Shown piece after piece: positions 47,812 through 57,117 of a DNA stretch of 64,000 bases. How positions within the stretch are numbered: position 1 is the stretch's first letter; every line of letters begins with the position of its first letter. The notes below the pieces were generated by a model. That model searched no databases. It saw nothing but the letters and a program-made list of their open reading frames with translations, and was not told the DNA's origin. The stretch is from a virus. The position numbers and the translations under genes are program-made. The DNA lies in IMG/VR virus record IMGVR_UViG_3300023172_000016, positions 1 to 64,000 of that record; one strand, 5' to 3'.

Positions 47812-48573
47812 TTATTTTTCTATGATTCCAACTGCTGTTGATGTTTCTGTTTGTTCAGAGAAAAACACTATACGATTTTCGTGAACGTAGCATTCAGAGG
47901 ATTCAGCATCAACGTAGTTTAAGTGGGATTTATAAATGGAAGATTCTAGAGGATCTTCAACCTCTATTTCAGAGGTTCCAATATTTAGCTTATAATCAAA
48001 GGAGTCACCAGTAATCTTTACTTGCTCTTTGTTTACCCTATATACAAGAAGTTCTTCCGAGTTGGACTCTAAACCACAAAGAGACATTACAGATGAAAAA
48101 TCTGAATTATAGATTTTGAATTTAGACATGGCATCTTCCTTTGAATGAACCATTCCTAAGATAGTGTCTTCAACATATGAAAGGAGGGAAAGATCAGCAC
48201 ATCTAATCTTGATCTTCAAAGACGGGGATACCACTTGCATTTCAGAGGCAACACATTCTCCATCAACTTCAGAGATTGTTAGATCCAGGTGTATATCCTC
48301 TTCTGGACGGAAGTGCTTAAAGCAATCCATTAAACGTGTAACATCAATCAATCCAATCTTAACTCGATCACACCCAAGATCATCAAACCCAGGTACCTCT
48401 TCGAACACCTGGTTGATATCAACGGATGAGTATTTCATAACAGCCTTATCTGGCGTGTGTACTTTACAAAACAATTTTTCAGCGTTCAATTCCAAAAGAA
48501 CACTTTTATCAACGACCTTAAGCTTCTTTAGAAAAGCAATCAGATTGCTTGTGCTTGTTACCCTAATCTTCAT
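47812..48573 (-). CDS. Sliding clamp (gp45-like)
   Basis: 253 residues, starting MKIRVTSTSNLIAFLKKLKVVDKSVLLELNAEKLFCKVHTPDKAVMKYSSV. It has two similar beta-rich halves, as in T4 gp45 and PCNA, and it is next to the polymerase gene. Sequence likeness to T4 is low, so the call leans on length, position and secondary structure. It would hold the polymerase on DNA and, in T4, activate late promoters. Confidence 0.7.
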   Translation of the reverse strand: MKIRVTSTSNLIAFLKKLKVVDKSVLLELNAEKLFCKVHTPDKAVMKYSSVDINQVFEEVPGFDDLGCDRVKIGLIDVTRLMDCFKHFRPEEDIHLDLTISEVDGECVASEMQVVSPSLKIKIRCADLSLLSYVEDTILGMVHSKEDAMSKFKIYNSDFSSVMSLCGLESNSEELLVYRVNKEQVKITGDSFDYKLNIGTSEIEVEDPLESSIYKSHLNYVDAESSECYVHENRIVFFSEQTETSTAVGIIEK

Positions 48574-48633
48574 TTCTTGTGATTTAACTTTAATCTTCTA
48601 TAGTACCTACAGGAATTAATTTCGTCTCTACAC

Positions 48634-48660
48634 AAAAAATCCCGACTATTGCCGGGATTT
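48634..48660 (-). terminator. Intrinsic terminator
   Basis: atcccg...cgggat stem with AATA-type loop, followed by six T on the - strand. Ends the transcript of the 325-residue gene at 48681. Confidence 0.8.
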
Positions 48661-48680
48661 AAATTTGATTGTGGTGATGT

Positions 48681-49658
48681 CTATTGCATACCGGTAGATC
48701 TAATAGTGTCGATAATAACTCTCTTATCTACAGGATTGAGTGTTTCTGCCCATTTTCTCACAGATTGAACATCAGTTGGTATTGATGCATAGCTATTAGT
48801 AGACGAGCTTTCCTTTCCTTTATCACCAGATTCTTCCTTTGGAGATTCTTTAGCTGCAGTAGCATCAAAAGCCTTTTTAGAAAAATCCTCTATATTCTTT
48901 ACAATCGTGTCGAATTCTTTCTTTGATTGTGCTGGAAGATCCTTAGTTTCAACGTCGTCGATCTTGCCTTCAACTTCCTCTTTTCTTGCTACACCAAAGT
49001 CTATCTTAGATCCCTTAATTTTTGAGTTCAGATCGTTTGCGATTTCAATTATAAGATCGTTGCTAAGATTTACTTTCTCATTATTAAACATTTCAGAAAA
49101 AGTCTTACCTAACATATCGTAGAATAATCTCATTTGGTTAGCAATTTCACTTTTATAAGATGCATATGGACTTCCATCGGAAAGAGTTTCACCAAGACCT
49201 TTCATAATCTCATCATAAGTAGTATCCTTCCCTAGAATTGTGAACTTCTCTATTAAACCTCTCTCAATAGCACTGAACTCTTGCCATACCTGAGGCCAAG
49301 CTTCCTTCCAAAAAGATCCTGCATTTGATTTCTTATTTTCTATAATATCCTTACCGTCAAATTCTACAGTTGGGATTATATAGCTAATAAGCGTTGGGAA
49401 AATTTTCTTAGATATTCTATTAAATGCTGCATTAAATATAGCTCTATCAGAAGACTTCTCAATATTATTGGCGGAAACTTCTTTTACATTCTCCAACCAA
49501 GCATCGACCACTCTTGTAGCAACATCATAGGGCTTGATAGATTCACCGTTTATATCGATCTCCTTGTCTAGAGGTAAACCGGATCCACCCCAATTTATTT
49601 TCAGATCCTCGTTTAGTGAGAGGTAGTATCTCTTAGAAAAACTTTGTATGTTATCCAT
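48681..49658 (-). CDS. Probable internal/virion protein with capsid-targeting-like N-terminus
   Basis: 325 residues. MDNIQSFSKRYYLSLNEDL fits the targeting-peptide pattern, with possible cleavage SLNE. The rest is helical and has no recognised domain: WKEAWPQVWQEFSAIERG, then an acidic, Ser/Lys-rich linker (AAKESPKEESGDKGKESSS) and a small C-terminal helical part. A GATATATAA box is upstream and a terminator downstream, so it is a single-gene unit. It may be an internal head protein. Confidence 0.55.
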   Translation of the reverse strand: MDNIQSFSKRYYLSLNEDLKINWGGSGLPLDKEIDINGESIKPYDVATRVVDAWLENVKEVSANNIEKSSDRAIFNAAFNRISKKIFPTLISYIIPTVEFDGKDIIENKKSNAGSFWKEAWPQVWQEFSAIERGLIEKFTILGKDTTYDEIMKGLGETLSDGSPYASYKSEIANQMRLFYDMLGKTFSEMFNNEKVNLSNDLIIEIANDLNSKIKGSKIDFGVARKEEVEGKIDDVETKDLPAQSKKEFDTIVKNIEDFSKKAFDATAAKESPKEESGDKGKESSSTNSYASIPTDVQSVRKWAETLNPVDKRVIIDTIRSTGMQ

Positions 49659-49674
49659 ACCTAAGATTTTTCAT

Positions 49675-49683
49675 TTATATATC
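49675..49683 (-). promoter_or_regulatory. GATATATAA late-promoter-like box
   Basis: Seventeen bases upstream of the gene at 49658 and overlapping the stop of the topoisomerase subunit gene. Confidence 0.35.
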
Positions 49684-51057
49684 CTCAGAATCCTCGCCTT
49701 CCTCAAGATCAAACACCTCTATCTCTGGATCAACAGAAATGCTCTTGGCGGCTACGGCTTTAGGTATAAGAGATGCTGGTTTAGTTTTCTTGAGTTCTCC
49801 AGTAATCTTCTTAACCACAGCCCTTTGTTTAGTGATAGCTTTTTTGGTCTCTCTGATCTTGGATTTGATCCCTTTGATTAAATCCTCGGTCTCTTTAATA
49901 TGGTCTGATGATAGCTTTACTATTTGAATCTGGGAAAGCTTTTGTGATATCCACTTTACAAACTTGTTGAGAAATTCGACAATTTCACTATTCTGTCTCT
50001 TCTTTTGGCTCATGAATATCAAGAACTTTAGCTTAGCCTCCAAAAAATCGAGATCCATATTCAGATCAACCTCATCCTTCATAAGTCTTTTCAGCCTCAC
50101 ATTCTCTAAATGGACCCGGAAAGAATCTAAATATGATTTGACAGAATCAAACTGAGCAACAGCTCCATCTTTGATAAACACAACGTTTTCCCTTACTACT
50201 ATTTTTGTTTGCTTCTTGATAACCTCAACAGCTTGTTTAAATTCTGCTGGCGATACTTTCTTTAAAGAAATACCAACATCACATTTACTCTGAGAATTGT
50301 TCTGCATGTAGTATTCATACCCGTAATAATCGAGCTTGAATAGAAGCTTCTTCATGAAAGAGTCATACCTCATAATAGGAGGCAGATCAAATATCCTTAT
50401 GGTCTTTTTTCTTTCATTGACTTCAAAACCACTCTCAAGTATCCAAGAATCGTCTGAATCAAGTTTATATATTTTTCCACTGAAGTCCTTAAAGTATGGT
50501 TTCAGAAGTTTGTTTTTACCTTCCAGATATTCCACAATATCTTCCATCTTTCTTGGCAGAATATTGCTTCTATATCCAACAGCAATACCAACTATATGTG
50601 TAAGCAACCCAACCGGAATTTCTAGATGGAGCCAGTCGTGTCCACCCTCCTCATTTTTTTCGTTTAGGTCCTTATGTTTCTCAACAATGTCCTTGACATT
50701 TCTGTTTATTTTAACAGCAGTATATCTTGGGGCTGACGGGTTAGGATTAACTGGGGATCCAAAAAATCCATCTCCCTCAAGTATTTCAAACGAACACCCA
50801 AAAGGTCTAGCAAGTTTTGAAATAGCACCAGCAAGGGAAGAATCCCCATGGTGATATAGTCCGGTTCTAATCACCTCACCCACAAGCCCAATGGTTTTAT
50901 TAAATGAGTTTGGACTATTCTCTATAATTATTCTCTGTACTGGGGTTAAGGAATCATAGAAATTAGGAATTCCCCTTGATTGCAAAACATACAGAGCATA
51001 ATCTCTGTACTTTTGATTTATTTGATCCGCGATCGATAATGTACTAACAGCCACCAA
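49675..51057 (-). CDS. DNA topoisomerase II medium subunit (gp52-like)
   Basis: 460 residues. It is the DNA cleavage/rejoining subunit of a T4-type topoisomerase, equivalent to GyrA. Catalytic Tyr112 lies in NPSAPRYTAVKI. RGIPNFYDSLTPVQRIII and TGLYHHGDSSLAGAI are the conserved winged-helix part. The C-terminal 120 residues are coiled coil followed by an acidic tail. Works with the large subunit at 55244. Confidence 0.92.
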   Translation of the reverse strand: MVAVSTLSIADQINQKYRDYALYVLQSRGIPNFYDSLTPVQRIIIENSPNSFNKTIGLVGEVIRTGLYHHGDSSLAGAISKLARPFGCSFEILEGDGFFGSPVNPNPSAPRYTAVKINRNVKDIVEKHKDLNEKNEEGGHDWLHLEIPVGLLTHIVGIAVGYRSNILPRKMEDIVEYLEGKNKLLKPYFKDFSGKIYKLDSDDSWILESGFEVNERKKTIRIFDLPPIMRYDSFMKKLLFKLDYYGYEYYMQNNSQSKCDVGISLKKVSPAEFKQAVEVIKKQTKIVVRENVVFIKDGAVAQFDSVKSYLDSFRVHLENVRLKRLMKDEVDLNMDLDFLEAKLKFLIFMSQKKRQNSEIVEFLNKFVKWISQKLSQIQIVKLSSDHIKETEDLIKGIKSKIRETKKAITKQRAVVKKITGELKKTKPASLIPKAVAAKSISVDPEIEVFDLEEGEDSEDI

Positions 51058-51107
51058 TTATTTCTTTTAACGGTAGTTGTATAAATCTTAAAAGGATTTG
51101 TTTCTAA

Positions 51108-52250
51108 TTAAGAAAGCTTTGATCCAACATCATCCATTTGGATAAGGGCAACATCTATTTTTCTTTGTCTTGCTGATTTTAGCTTACCAAGAACCCTATT
51201 CAGATCCGATGCTTTGGCAAAAACCAAACATCCAGCAGACCAAGTATTTACATTTTTAGAAGTTCCTCTAGATCTGGCTCTGTGAATGTTTATGCTGAAT
51301 TTACCACTTTGTGAATTACCAGGGGAGAATGTTTTGAAAGTTGCATCTTTGGGATTAGCAACAGGTACATATCTATCAACGTTTACTTTACCGTCCTGTA
51401 CAAAGGCACTATAACCTCTATGAGTACCTATTTTATAGTCATATACTCCGGGTTGAACAATAGCAAGCCCTTTGGGGTTAATGGTATCTTTTAGACCTGT
51501 TGAAAGGTACCAGTTTCTAAAAGGCCTTACCATAAACATAGGCCCAGGAACAGTAGTTGCCTCGTATGTCCACACCTTCTTTTCGTCCTCTGGAGACATT
51601 AATATAATAAGATCAATGAAGTGATTTCCTGATTTTTTCTTCTCCGAAAGGTAGTTTCTTAGAGCAACCAAGTTGTATTTGCTCTTGTCCATCTCTCTCC
51701 AATAATTTTGGCTCTCAAGAGCTGATTTAAGGGAATCCCAAGTAATCTTGTTCTTATTTCTAAATTTATATGAAGAGCTTCTAGGTAATAAAGATGCATC
51801 AGGCTCAAGCACCGCATTAACGTCATCCTCTGCCGCTCTTATTGCATCACCAACTTCCTCGACTTCTCTCCGGACATTAGGATTCTTGTTTAAAACATTT
51901 ATTAGTTCATTATGTGGTGCTGGTGCATCAGTTGGGGTTCCAAGGTTACTGGAGTTCAGCAACCATTGTTCAAGGGATGATCCAACCTTAGTTGCCATAA
52001 GTAAATCAAGGCCCGTCATTTTTTTAGGATCCATGAAAGAATCAAAATCTACCGGCTCTTGTGTAGGCGGTGCAGTATTGGAAGCAGGTTTATTGGTTGT
52101 TATAGAAACATGAGATTCAGGATCTTTTAAGATATCCATCAGTTTGTTTCTAGTTACTCCTGCAGTCCTACCTAAAAGGGATGAGCTCTCGTAAATGGAA
52201 TCTTCCCTTTCGTTTATAAATTCTTCAAATCCCTTTAAATTCTTTCCCAT
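51108..52250 (-). CDS. L,D-transpeptidase-like protein with capsid-targeting-like N-terminus
   Basis: 380 residues. MGKNLKGFEEFINERED gives a clear targeting-like peptide with an INE site. The middle is Pro/Ser/Asn-rich and then helical. The C-terminal 170 residues contain FSINIHRARSR...NTWSAGCLVF, the H-x(n)-S-x-G-C motif of L,D-transpeptidase (YkuD-like) enzymes, with nucleophile Cys near 341. Such a domain cross-links or cleaves peptidoglycan. A TATAAATA box, exactly the T4 late consensus, is upstream. Confidence 0.75.
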   Translation of the reverse strand: MGKNLKGFEEFINEREDSIYESSSLLGRTAGVTRNKLMDILKDPESHVSITTNKPASNTAPPTQEPVDFDSFMDPKKMTGLDLLMATKVGSSLEQWLLNSSNLGTPTDAPAPHNELINVLNKNPNVRREVEEVGDAIRAAEDDVNAVLEPDASLLPRSSSYKFRNKNKITWDSLKSALESQNYWREMDKSKYNLVALRNYLSEKKKSGNHFIDLIILMSPEDEKKVWTYEATTVPGPMFMVRPFRNWYLSTGLKDTINPKGLAIVQPGVYDYKIGTHRGYSAFVQDGKVNVDRYVPVANPKDATFKTFSPGNSQSGKFSINIHRARSRGTSKNVNTWSAGCLVFAKASDLNRVLGKLKSARQRKIDVALIQMDDVGSKLS

Positions 52251-52260
52251 TCAAGCGAGG

Positions 52261-52270
52261 ATATTTATAC
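52261..52270 (-). promoter_or_regulatory. GTATAAATAT late-promoter-like box
   Basis: Contains TATAAATA, the T4 late promoter core, eleven bases upstream of the L,D-transpeptidase-like gene. Confidence 0.45.
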
Positions 52271-52282
52271 TATTTATCCCAT

Positions 52283-52633
52283 CTAACGGGAATTTCTTTC
52301 AAAGGAAAAGAAAAACACTACTAAGCTATTTAAAAGAACGCTAATTCCACTTATTAAAAATCCTATTGCTAGAATATTAAGTGCGTTTACAAATATCGAG
52401 TCCCTATATGCCCAGTTAATCATGAAAGAAAGAGGGTTGTAAATAGTTCCAGAGATGGACAGAAATCCAAGTATAATACCAACCCAAAATCCACTACATT
52501 GAATACATGAAAACAACTTATGTAAAGTTGGTGCTTTTACCAATAGGTAAATTCTCAATGGGTCAAATATAGTTCCATTAACAAGGATGGAAGTTATTGA
52601 CCACCCGATTAGAAGATAAATTAGCTCTTTCAT
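52283..52633 (-). CDS. DUF1360-like membrane protein
   Basis: 116 residues with three to four membrane spans. ILVNGTIFDPLRIYLL, then LHKLFSCIQCSGFWVGIILG, is the DUF1360 signature with its Cys pair CIQC. Members occur in bacteria and many phages; function unknown. It starts one base after the dnaJ stop. Confidence 0.7.
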   Translation of the reverse strand: MKELIYLLIGWSITSILVNGTIFDPLRIYLLVKAPTLHKLFSCIQCSGFWVGIILGFLSISGTIYNPLSFMINWAYRDSIFVNALNILAIGFLISGISVLLNSLVVFFFSFERNSR

Positions 52634-52634
52634 A

Positions 52635-53654
52635 TTAAAATTTTTCTTGGTAAGATTCTATAAATTCTTGTTGATCTGGGGTTAGGTTCTTTGGCACTTT
52701 AATTCCCATCTTAACTAGTATATCACCACGATAACTTGAGTTAAATTCAGGAACCCCCTTACCAGCCAATCTGAATATTTTTCCGGGAGGAGTACCACCA
52801 GGAATTGTTATTTTATATTCACCACTAGATACAAGATTCGGGATGTGTACTTCCTTACCTAAGCAAGCCTCAGGAAAAGTAAGATCAACATCACAGATGA
52901 GATTATATCCATCCCTTCGATAGAAATCGTGTTTCTTATCATAAACACTTACAATTAAATCCCCCGGGTCAGATGGTGATTTTGCATGGTCTCCCTTTTC
53001 AGGAACTCTAAATGTAATACCAGTAACAGAACCCTTGGGTATTTTGATTTCTATTCGGTCAGACTTTCTAACTACACCAGATCCGCCACAGGAATTACAG
53101 GATGATTTTGGTAATTTGCCAATACCTTCACAAGCATAACAGGTTTCATCCATAGCCATCTGTCCGAAGTTAGTATTTACTACCCTTCTCTTAACACCCA
53201 TACCAGCACAAACATGACACGTATCAAGGTCACCATCCTTTGCTCCAGTTCCTTTACATTCGGAACATTGCATATTCCTGAACAGGTTTGCATTTTTTGT
53301 AGATCCACTAAGTACCTCCTCTAAAGTAATCTCAACCCTGGCATTGATATTCTTGCCTTTCTTGATTACCTCACTCTCATAAAAGTTACTGTTGTGAAAT
53401 CCACCACCGAATGGATTGAACCCACCACCAAAGGAGCCACCAAATGGATTTGGATTGTCGTACTCCGATTTCTTCTTTGGATTACTTAAAGTCTCGTATG
53501 CTTCAGCAATCTCCTTAAATTTTTTCTCTGATTCTGGATCCCCACCGGATTTATCCGGGTGATACTTTAAAGCTAGTTTTCGATATGCTTTCTTAATCTC
53601 ATCCGCTGAGGAGTTCCGATTAACTCCCAGTATTTTATAATAGTCCGGCTTCAT
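52635..53654 (-). CDS. dnaJ: DnaJ chaperone, complete type I
   Basis: 339 residues. The J domain has YHPDKSGG with HPD at 32-34. It is followed by a Gly/Phe-rich region, four CxxCxGxG zinc repeats ([32 protein letters not shown]) and the C-terminal peptide-binding domain. It stimulates Hsp70. A complete class A DnaJ is unusual in phages; it may aid replication-complex remodelling (as with lambda) or capsid folding, using host DnaK. Confidence 0.95.
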   Translation of the reverse strand: MKPDYYKILGVNRNSSADEIKKAYRKLALKYHPDKSGGDPESEKKFKEIAEAYETLSNPKKKSEYDNPNPFGGSFGGGFNPFGGGFHNSNFYESEVIKKGKNINARVEITLEEVLSGSTKNANLFRNMQCSECKGTGAKDGDLDTCHVCAGMGVKRRVVNTNFGQMAMDETCYACEGIGKLPKSSCNSCGGSGVVRKSDRIEIKIPKGSVTGITFRVPEKGDHAKSPSDPGDLIVSVYDKKHDFYRRDGYNLICDVDLTFPEACLGKEVHIPNLVSSGEYKITIPGGTPPGKIFRLAGKGVPEFNSSYRGDILVKMGIKVPKNLTPDQQEFIESYQEKF

Positions 53655-53664
53655 TTAACATCCT

Positions 53665-54012
53665 TTAGAAAGAGGATTTAAGCCATTCCCTGATTACCAC
53701 TTCTTTTCCTCTATCAATCTGAGGAACCTTATTCCATTTAGATTTTAGGGATTTTTTTAACCCAACGATTTCACCACAGATCTCATAATTCTCTTCAGCT
53801 TCCCAATATGAAACCATTCTAAAACAAAAATCATCTATCCTTTCCTCAGAATCGAAAATATAGACGAAGTCTTCCGATTGTAATCTTAAAGCATTGAGAA
53901 AAAGATCCTGTACTGCTCTTTCGACGTGGCATTTCAAAATGGCATATTGAGGATGTTCGTCAAAGGACGAACTCCAGTCAGAAAAATGATAATTGCCAGA
54001 TCCTATATCCAT
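53665..54012 (-). CDS. Hypothetical protein with YEIC/UVR-like motif
   Basis: 115 residues. VSYWEAEENYEICGEIVGLKKSLKSK carries the Y-x-x-C helix shared with genes at 12519, 12790, 13216 and 45840. The rest is mixed (VQDLFLNALRLQSEDFVYIFDSEERID). Function unknown. Confidence 0.5.
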   Translation of the reverse strand: MDIGSGNYHFSDWSSSFDEHPQYAILKCHVERAVQDLFLNALRLQSEDFVYIFDSEERIDDFCFRMVSYWEAEENYEICGEIVGLKKSLKSKWNKVPQIDRGKEVVIREWLKSSF

Positions 54013-54016
54013 CGTT

Positions 54017-54271
54017 TTATTTAGTGTCTAAAAATTTATATATCTGTATATAAATTTTTTGGTCAACCAAATCCCGAAAATCAACTTTAAGTTTTTCCAA
54101 AACTGTACTTACTCTTTCATTACCAAAGTGTGAAAATAGGACTTGTTTTTTAATTTCCGCCTCCATCTCGTCATCTCTTTTATATTTAACATTGGAATCT
54201 TTAAGATCCAGGATGGATTTTTCAAATTCTTGGAATCGTTGTAGATCTTCTTTACTTAATTGTTCAGGCAT
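54017..54271 (-). CDS. Hypothetical helical protein
   Basis: 84 residues, charged helices (LSKEDLQRFQEFEKSILDLKDS; EMEAEIKKQVLFSHFG). It overlaps the end of the UV-endonuclease gene by 16 bases. Not recognised. Confidence 0.5.
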   Translation of the reverse strand: MPEQLSKEDLQRFQEFEKSILDLKDSNVKYKRDDEMEAEIKKQVLFSHFGNERVSTVLEKLKVDFRDLVDQKIYIQIYKFLDTK

Positions 54272-55203
54272 AGGATTTGTTCGATGTTTTGGTGGTAATC
54301 TAAAAGGGCTTTGTCTTTCTTTTTTACCTCAAGTTCTATATCGAAGTCAAATCCATATGTTTCGATTTTTTCGTGGATCCAATCTGAATGTGCAAGATCC
54401 TTTGCACTGGCATCTTCAAAGAGAGCCCTGGATTCTGAAAAGTGTGTCAGTGGTGTTATTCCAGAAGGCCAAGTGTCTAAGCACACTTTAAGGGATTCAG
54501 CCTCAGTTAATCCCTCTGGAGGATTACATATGTTATGTAGATAATCAAAAGTAATTGGCACTCCAATCACATCATAAACCATCCTCTTCAGATCTACCGA
54601 AGTGTATTGAGATTTTTTGTCATCCACTTCAACGACAAGTCTTTTCTTGACAGAATCCTCAAGTGAATGAAAATTCTCACAAAATCTTGCTGCTGCTTCT
54701 TCCTTGGTTGGTTGTGCTGTGTTAACGTGGATGTTTATTGGATAGTAATGGGTTTGTGGTAGTCCCATGAGATCCATTATCTCAGCATGCTGTCTTAATT
54801 CTTTGCTTGCATTCTGAACCACATCTTCCCTAAGTGATGCAAGAACAGAGTATGGAGACGGATGGAAAGTTAGCCTTTGGTTATTTTTAATTGCTATATG
54901 GCCTGCCTCCTTTAAGTGAAATGCAATCTGTTTAAAGTCTGGAAGTTCAACAATTTCATATTCTGAGCACCAGGGGAACATATCAGAGCTCATCCTATAC
55001 ATGGTGATGTTATTATCTACGTTCCATTGTATAATCTTCTTTAGGTCTTTTACATTTTGGAGAGCAAGTTCGGAAACATATTCTAAACCTCTGTCAAGGA
55101 ATGTTCTTTTTACCATTGACCTATTAGTTGTAACCCTATCTTTCTTACTAACACCCTCACTAAGTGATAGATTTATACAACAGTATCCGAATTTTCTTGG
55201 CAT
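54256..55203 (-). CDS. uvdE: UV damage endonuclease (UvdE-type)
   Basis: 315 residues, TIM barrel. FGYCCINLSLSE at the start, LDLKKIIQWNVDNNITMYRMSSDMFPW, LTFHPSPY, INIHVNTAQ, VEVDD and TFDYLHNICNP supply the metal-binding acidic and His residues of UVDE. It nicks DNA 5' of UV photoproducts. T4 instead has DenV, an unrelated enzyme for the same damage, so this is an alternative repair route. Confidence 0.92.
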   Translation of the reverse strand: MPRKFGYCCINLSLSEGVSKKDRVTTNRSMVKRTFLDRGLEYVSELALQNVKDLKKIIQWNVDNNITMYRMSSDMFPWCSEYEIVELPDFKQIAFHLKEAGHIAIKNNQRLTFHPSPYSVLASLREDVVQNASKELRQHAEIMDLMGLPQTHYYPINIHVNTAQPTKEEAAARFCENFHSLEDSVKKRLVVEVDDKKSQYTSVDLKRMVYDVIGVPITFDYLHNICNPPEGLTEAESLKVCLDTWPSGITPLTHFSESRALFEDASAKDLAHSDWIHEKIETYGFDFDIELEVKKKDKALLDYHQNIEQILCLNN

Positions 55204-55243
55204 GTGGTAAAATTAAGTCAATGTTGTGCTTTGAAAAAATAAA

Positions 55244-57022
55244 TCAGGATAAAGTTGATAACCAAACTTTCCTAGCATCCGAAGATTTACCAAAAGCCAT
55301 CTCTAGCATTGCACTAGATTTTCTATCCTTAACTATCTTGGTTATTCTCTTGTTCTTCATTACATGATCCCAATCCTCCAGAGACAAAGACCCAAGACCT
55401 TTAAGATACCTTACATTAGAAATTCTTTTCCCCTGCCCCTTATCCTTAAACTCCTCCAAAGAGTAGTAGTACGTTTTAGTTCTATCCCCAACGGAAACCA
55501 AAGGTGTTTCTAGAAAGCTAAGTTTCTTGTTTTCCACTATCCATGGGAACCACTTAAAGAAAAGATTGATAAGTAATGAAGTGATGTGAGCACCATCTGG
55601 ATCCTGATCAGTAGCAATAACTATGTTATCATAAGGACATTTTAAATCCGGTTTTTCTGGGTCAAGATTTAATATCTGCATAAGTTCAAGGATTTCCTTA
55701 TTATCGGCTAAATCAGAAAGGCTCCTTGCATTCTTTATTTTTCCCTTAAGAGCATAGACACCATCTCTGGAAGGATTTCTTTTTTGTAGAATTGAACCCA
55801 TGGCACTTAGGCCCTCAACTATAAAAAGGTTTTCTGCATTTCTAGATGTTGGTGGGAAATACTTGTGGGAGAATTTGACCCTCACGTTTTTCTTCTCCTT
55901 CCTTATCTTCTTTAAGTTAGCATCACGCTTTCTTGCTTCAACCTCTTTTTTGATCTTTTTAAATAGAGGGGTGGTGTAAAACTTTTTAAGGGACCCCGAG
56001 AATGCATTGAGAATTATTTGTTCGACATCTTCTCTCCTCGTAACAAATTTGGTTTTATTCTGGTCCCCAAACTTAACCAAAGCTGGGGGTAAGTTTAATA
56101 TTAAGCAAAAGTCGTAAAAGTGGTGTGCTAGTGAATCATCCAGGGTATCATTTATCTGGTCCATGATGATCTTCTGGTGTATCCCTGTACAAATTGCAGA
56201 GTTCATAAAAGAGAAAGATCCAGACCCTTCCGAGTTTTCCCAGATAAGAAGTTCTCCAATTTTGGTCTTGTAGGAAATTTGTTTAAATATTGAAGTGTTC
56301 ACTGGAATTTCTTTTCCATCCCAAATGAACTTAATTTTAATACCCCTAGTATTAGGCTCAGTTTCTAGCACTCTCTTTTTTAGCAAAAGTTGTGAGAGGA
56401 GTATGTCCTTATTCCACTTGCAATTATCGAAGATGTTAGAAAGTGGTGTGAAACTTACCGAGGTGCCAAGTTTTTTTCTGCCCCTCTTTAGAACTTTAGC
56501 CTTTGCAGGTTTAAATTTATTCCACTCTTGGTAATAATACTCTTTGGGGCTTGTTGTCTCAATAGAAAAGAAGCTAGACATAGCATTAACAAGGCTCACA
56601 CCCATGCCGTTTGTACCAATAAGCGTCTCTTCAACATTATCGTTGTCAAAGTTTGATCCTGCTCTGAGCATAGAAACTGCTGTGGCAATGTTACTAAGTC
56701 CACTTTTCTTGTTAATTGTGGACCCGTTTACGAAACCCTCCCCAGAATCTGTTATCTTTATGTTGTTTGTTTTAGAGTCAACCTCAACAGTAATAGAATC
56801 CATAGATTTCTTCATCCTCTTCGCTTCGTCAACAGAGTTTGAAAATACCTCATCAAAAAGTTTGTACATACCTACTGAAATCTGGTATGTTGAGCTAAGG
56901 ATCTTATCACGCTTAACTATTGGTAACTGCTCTTCGCTTAGCTTAACAGATCCAACATATATGGTTGGCCTTTTAAGAATGTGTTCAAAATCTGAGAGTA
57001 CCTGTATGCTTTTAGTTGCCAT
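55244..57022 (-). CDS. DNA topoisomerase II large subunit (gp39/gp60-like, unsplit)
   Basis: 592 residues. The ATP-binding GHKL domain has VFSNSVDEA and TDSGEGFVNG, IGTNGMGVSLVNAM; the TOPRIM domain has LFIVEGLSAMGS and ATDQDPDGAHI. In T4 this protein is divided into gp39 and gp60; here it is continuous. It pairs with the medium subunit at 49675. It supplies strand-passing activity during replication. A terminator precedes it and a GTTTATATGG stretch is upstream. Confidence 0.93.
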   Translation of the reverse strand: MATKSIQVLSDFEHILKRPTIYVGSVKLSEEQLPIVKRDKILSSTYQISVGMYKLFDEVFSNSVDEAKRMKKSMDSITVEVDSKTNNIKITDSGEGFVNGSTINKKSGLSNIATAVSMLRAGSNFDNDNVEETLIGTNGMGVSLVNAMSSFFSIETTSPKEYYYQEWNKFKPAKAKVLKRGRKKLGTSVSFTPLSNIFDNCKWNKDILLSQLLLKKRVLETEPNTRGIKIKFIWDGKEIPVNTSIFKQISYKTKIGELLIWENSEGSGSFSFMNSAICTGIHQKIIMDQINDTLDDSLAHHFYDFCLILNLPPALVKFGDQNKTKFVTRREDVEQIILNAFSGSLKKFYTTPLFKKIKKEVEARKRDANLKKIRKEKKNVRVKFSHKYFPPTSRNAENLFIVEGLSAMGSILQKRNPSRDGVYALKGKIKNARSLSDLADNKEILELMQILNLDPEKPDLKCPYDNIVIATDQDPDGAHITSLLINLFFKWFPWIVENKKLSFLETPLVSVGDRTKTYYYSLEEFKDKGQGKRISNVRYLKGLGSLSLEDWDHVMKNKRITKIVKDRKSSAMLEMAFGKSSDARKVWLSTLS

Positions 57023-57071
57023 AAAAAGAATATGATTTGAGTTTATATGGAACTTCCAAAATATAATTTCA

Positions 57072-57098
57072 CAAAAAAAGCGGGATGTACCCGCTTTA
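57072..57098 (-). terminator. Intrinsic terminator
   Basis: aaagcggg/cccgcttt stem with a TACAT loop, followed by seven T on the - strand. It ends the transcript of the gene at 57118. Confidence 0.85.
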
Positions 57099-57117
57099 AG
57101 ATTTTTCTGTTAATTGT

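Noticed and set aside
46662-48573. Homing endonuclease or intron splitting the polymerase gene
   Set aside because: No endonuclease-like frame is present next to the polymerase fragment; the upstream neighbour is the clamp gene. A cause for the split cannot be seen here.
48164-48619. 151-codon frame on + strand inside the clamp gene
   Set aside because: Shadow of the clamp gene, with Ser/Arg-rich, non-protein-like translation.
50336-50854. 172-codon frame on + strand inside the topoisomerase medium subunit gene
   Set aside because: Overlaps a confident gene along its whole length; no motifs of its own.
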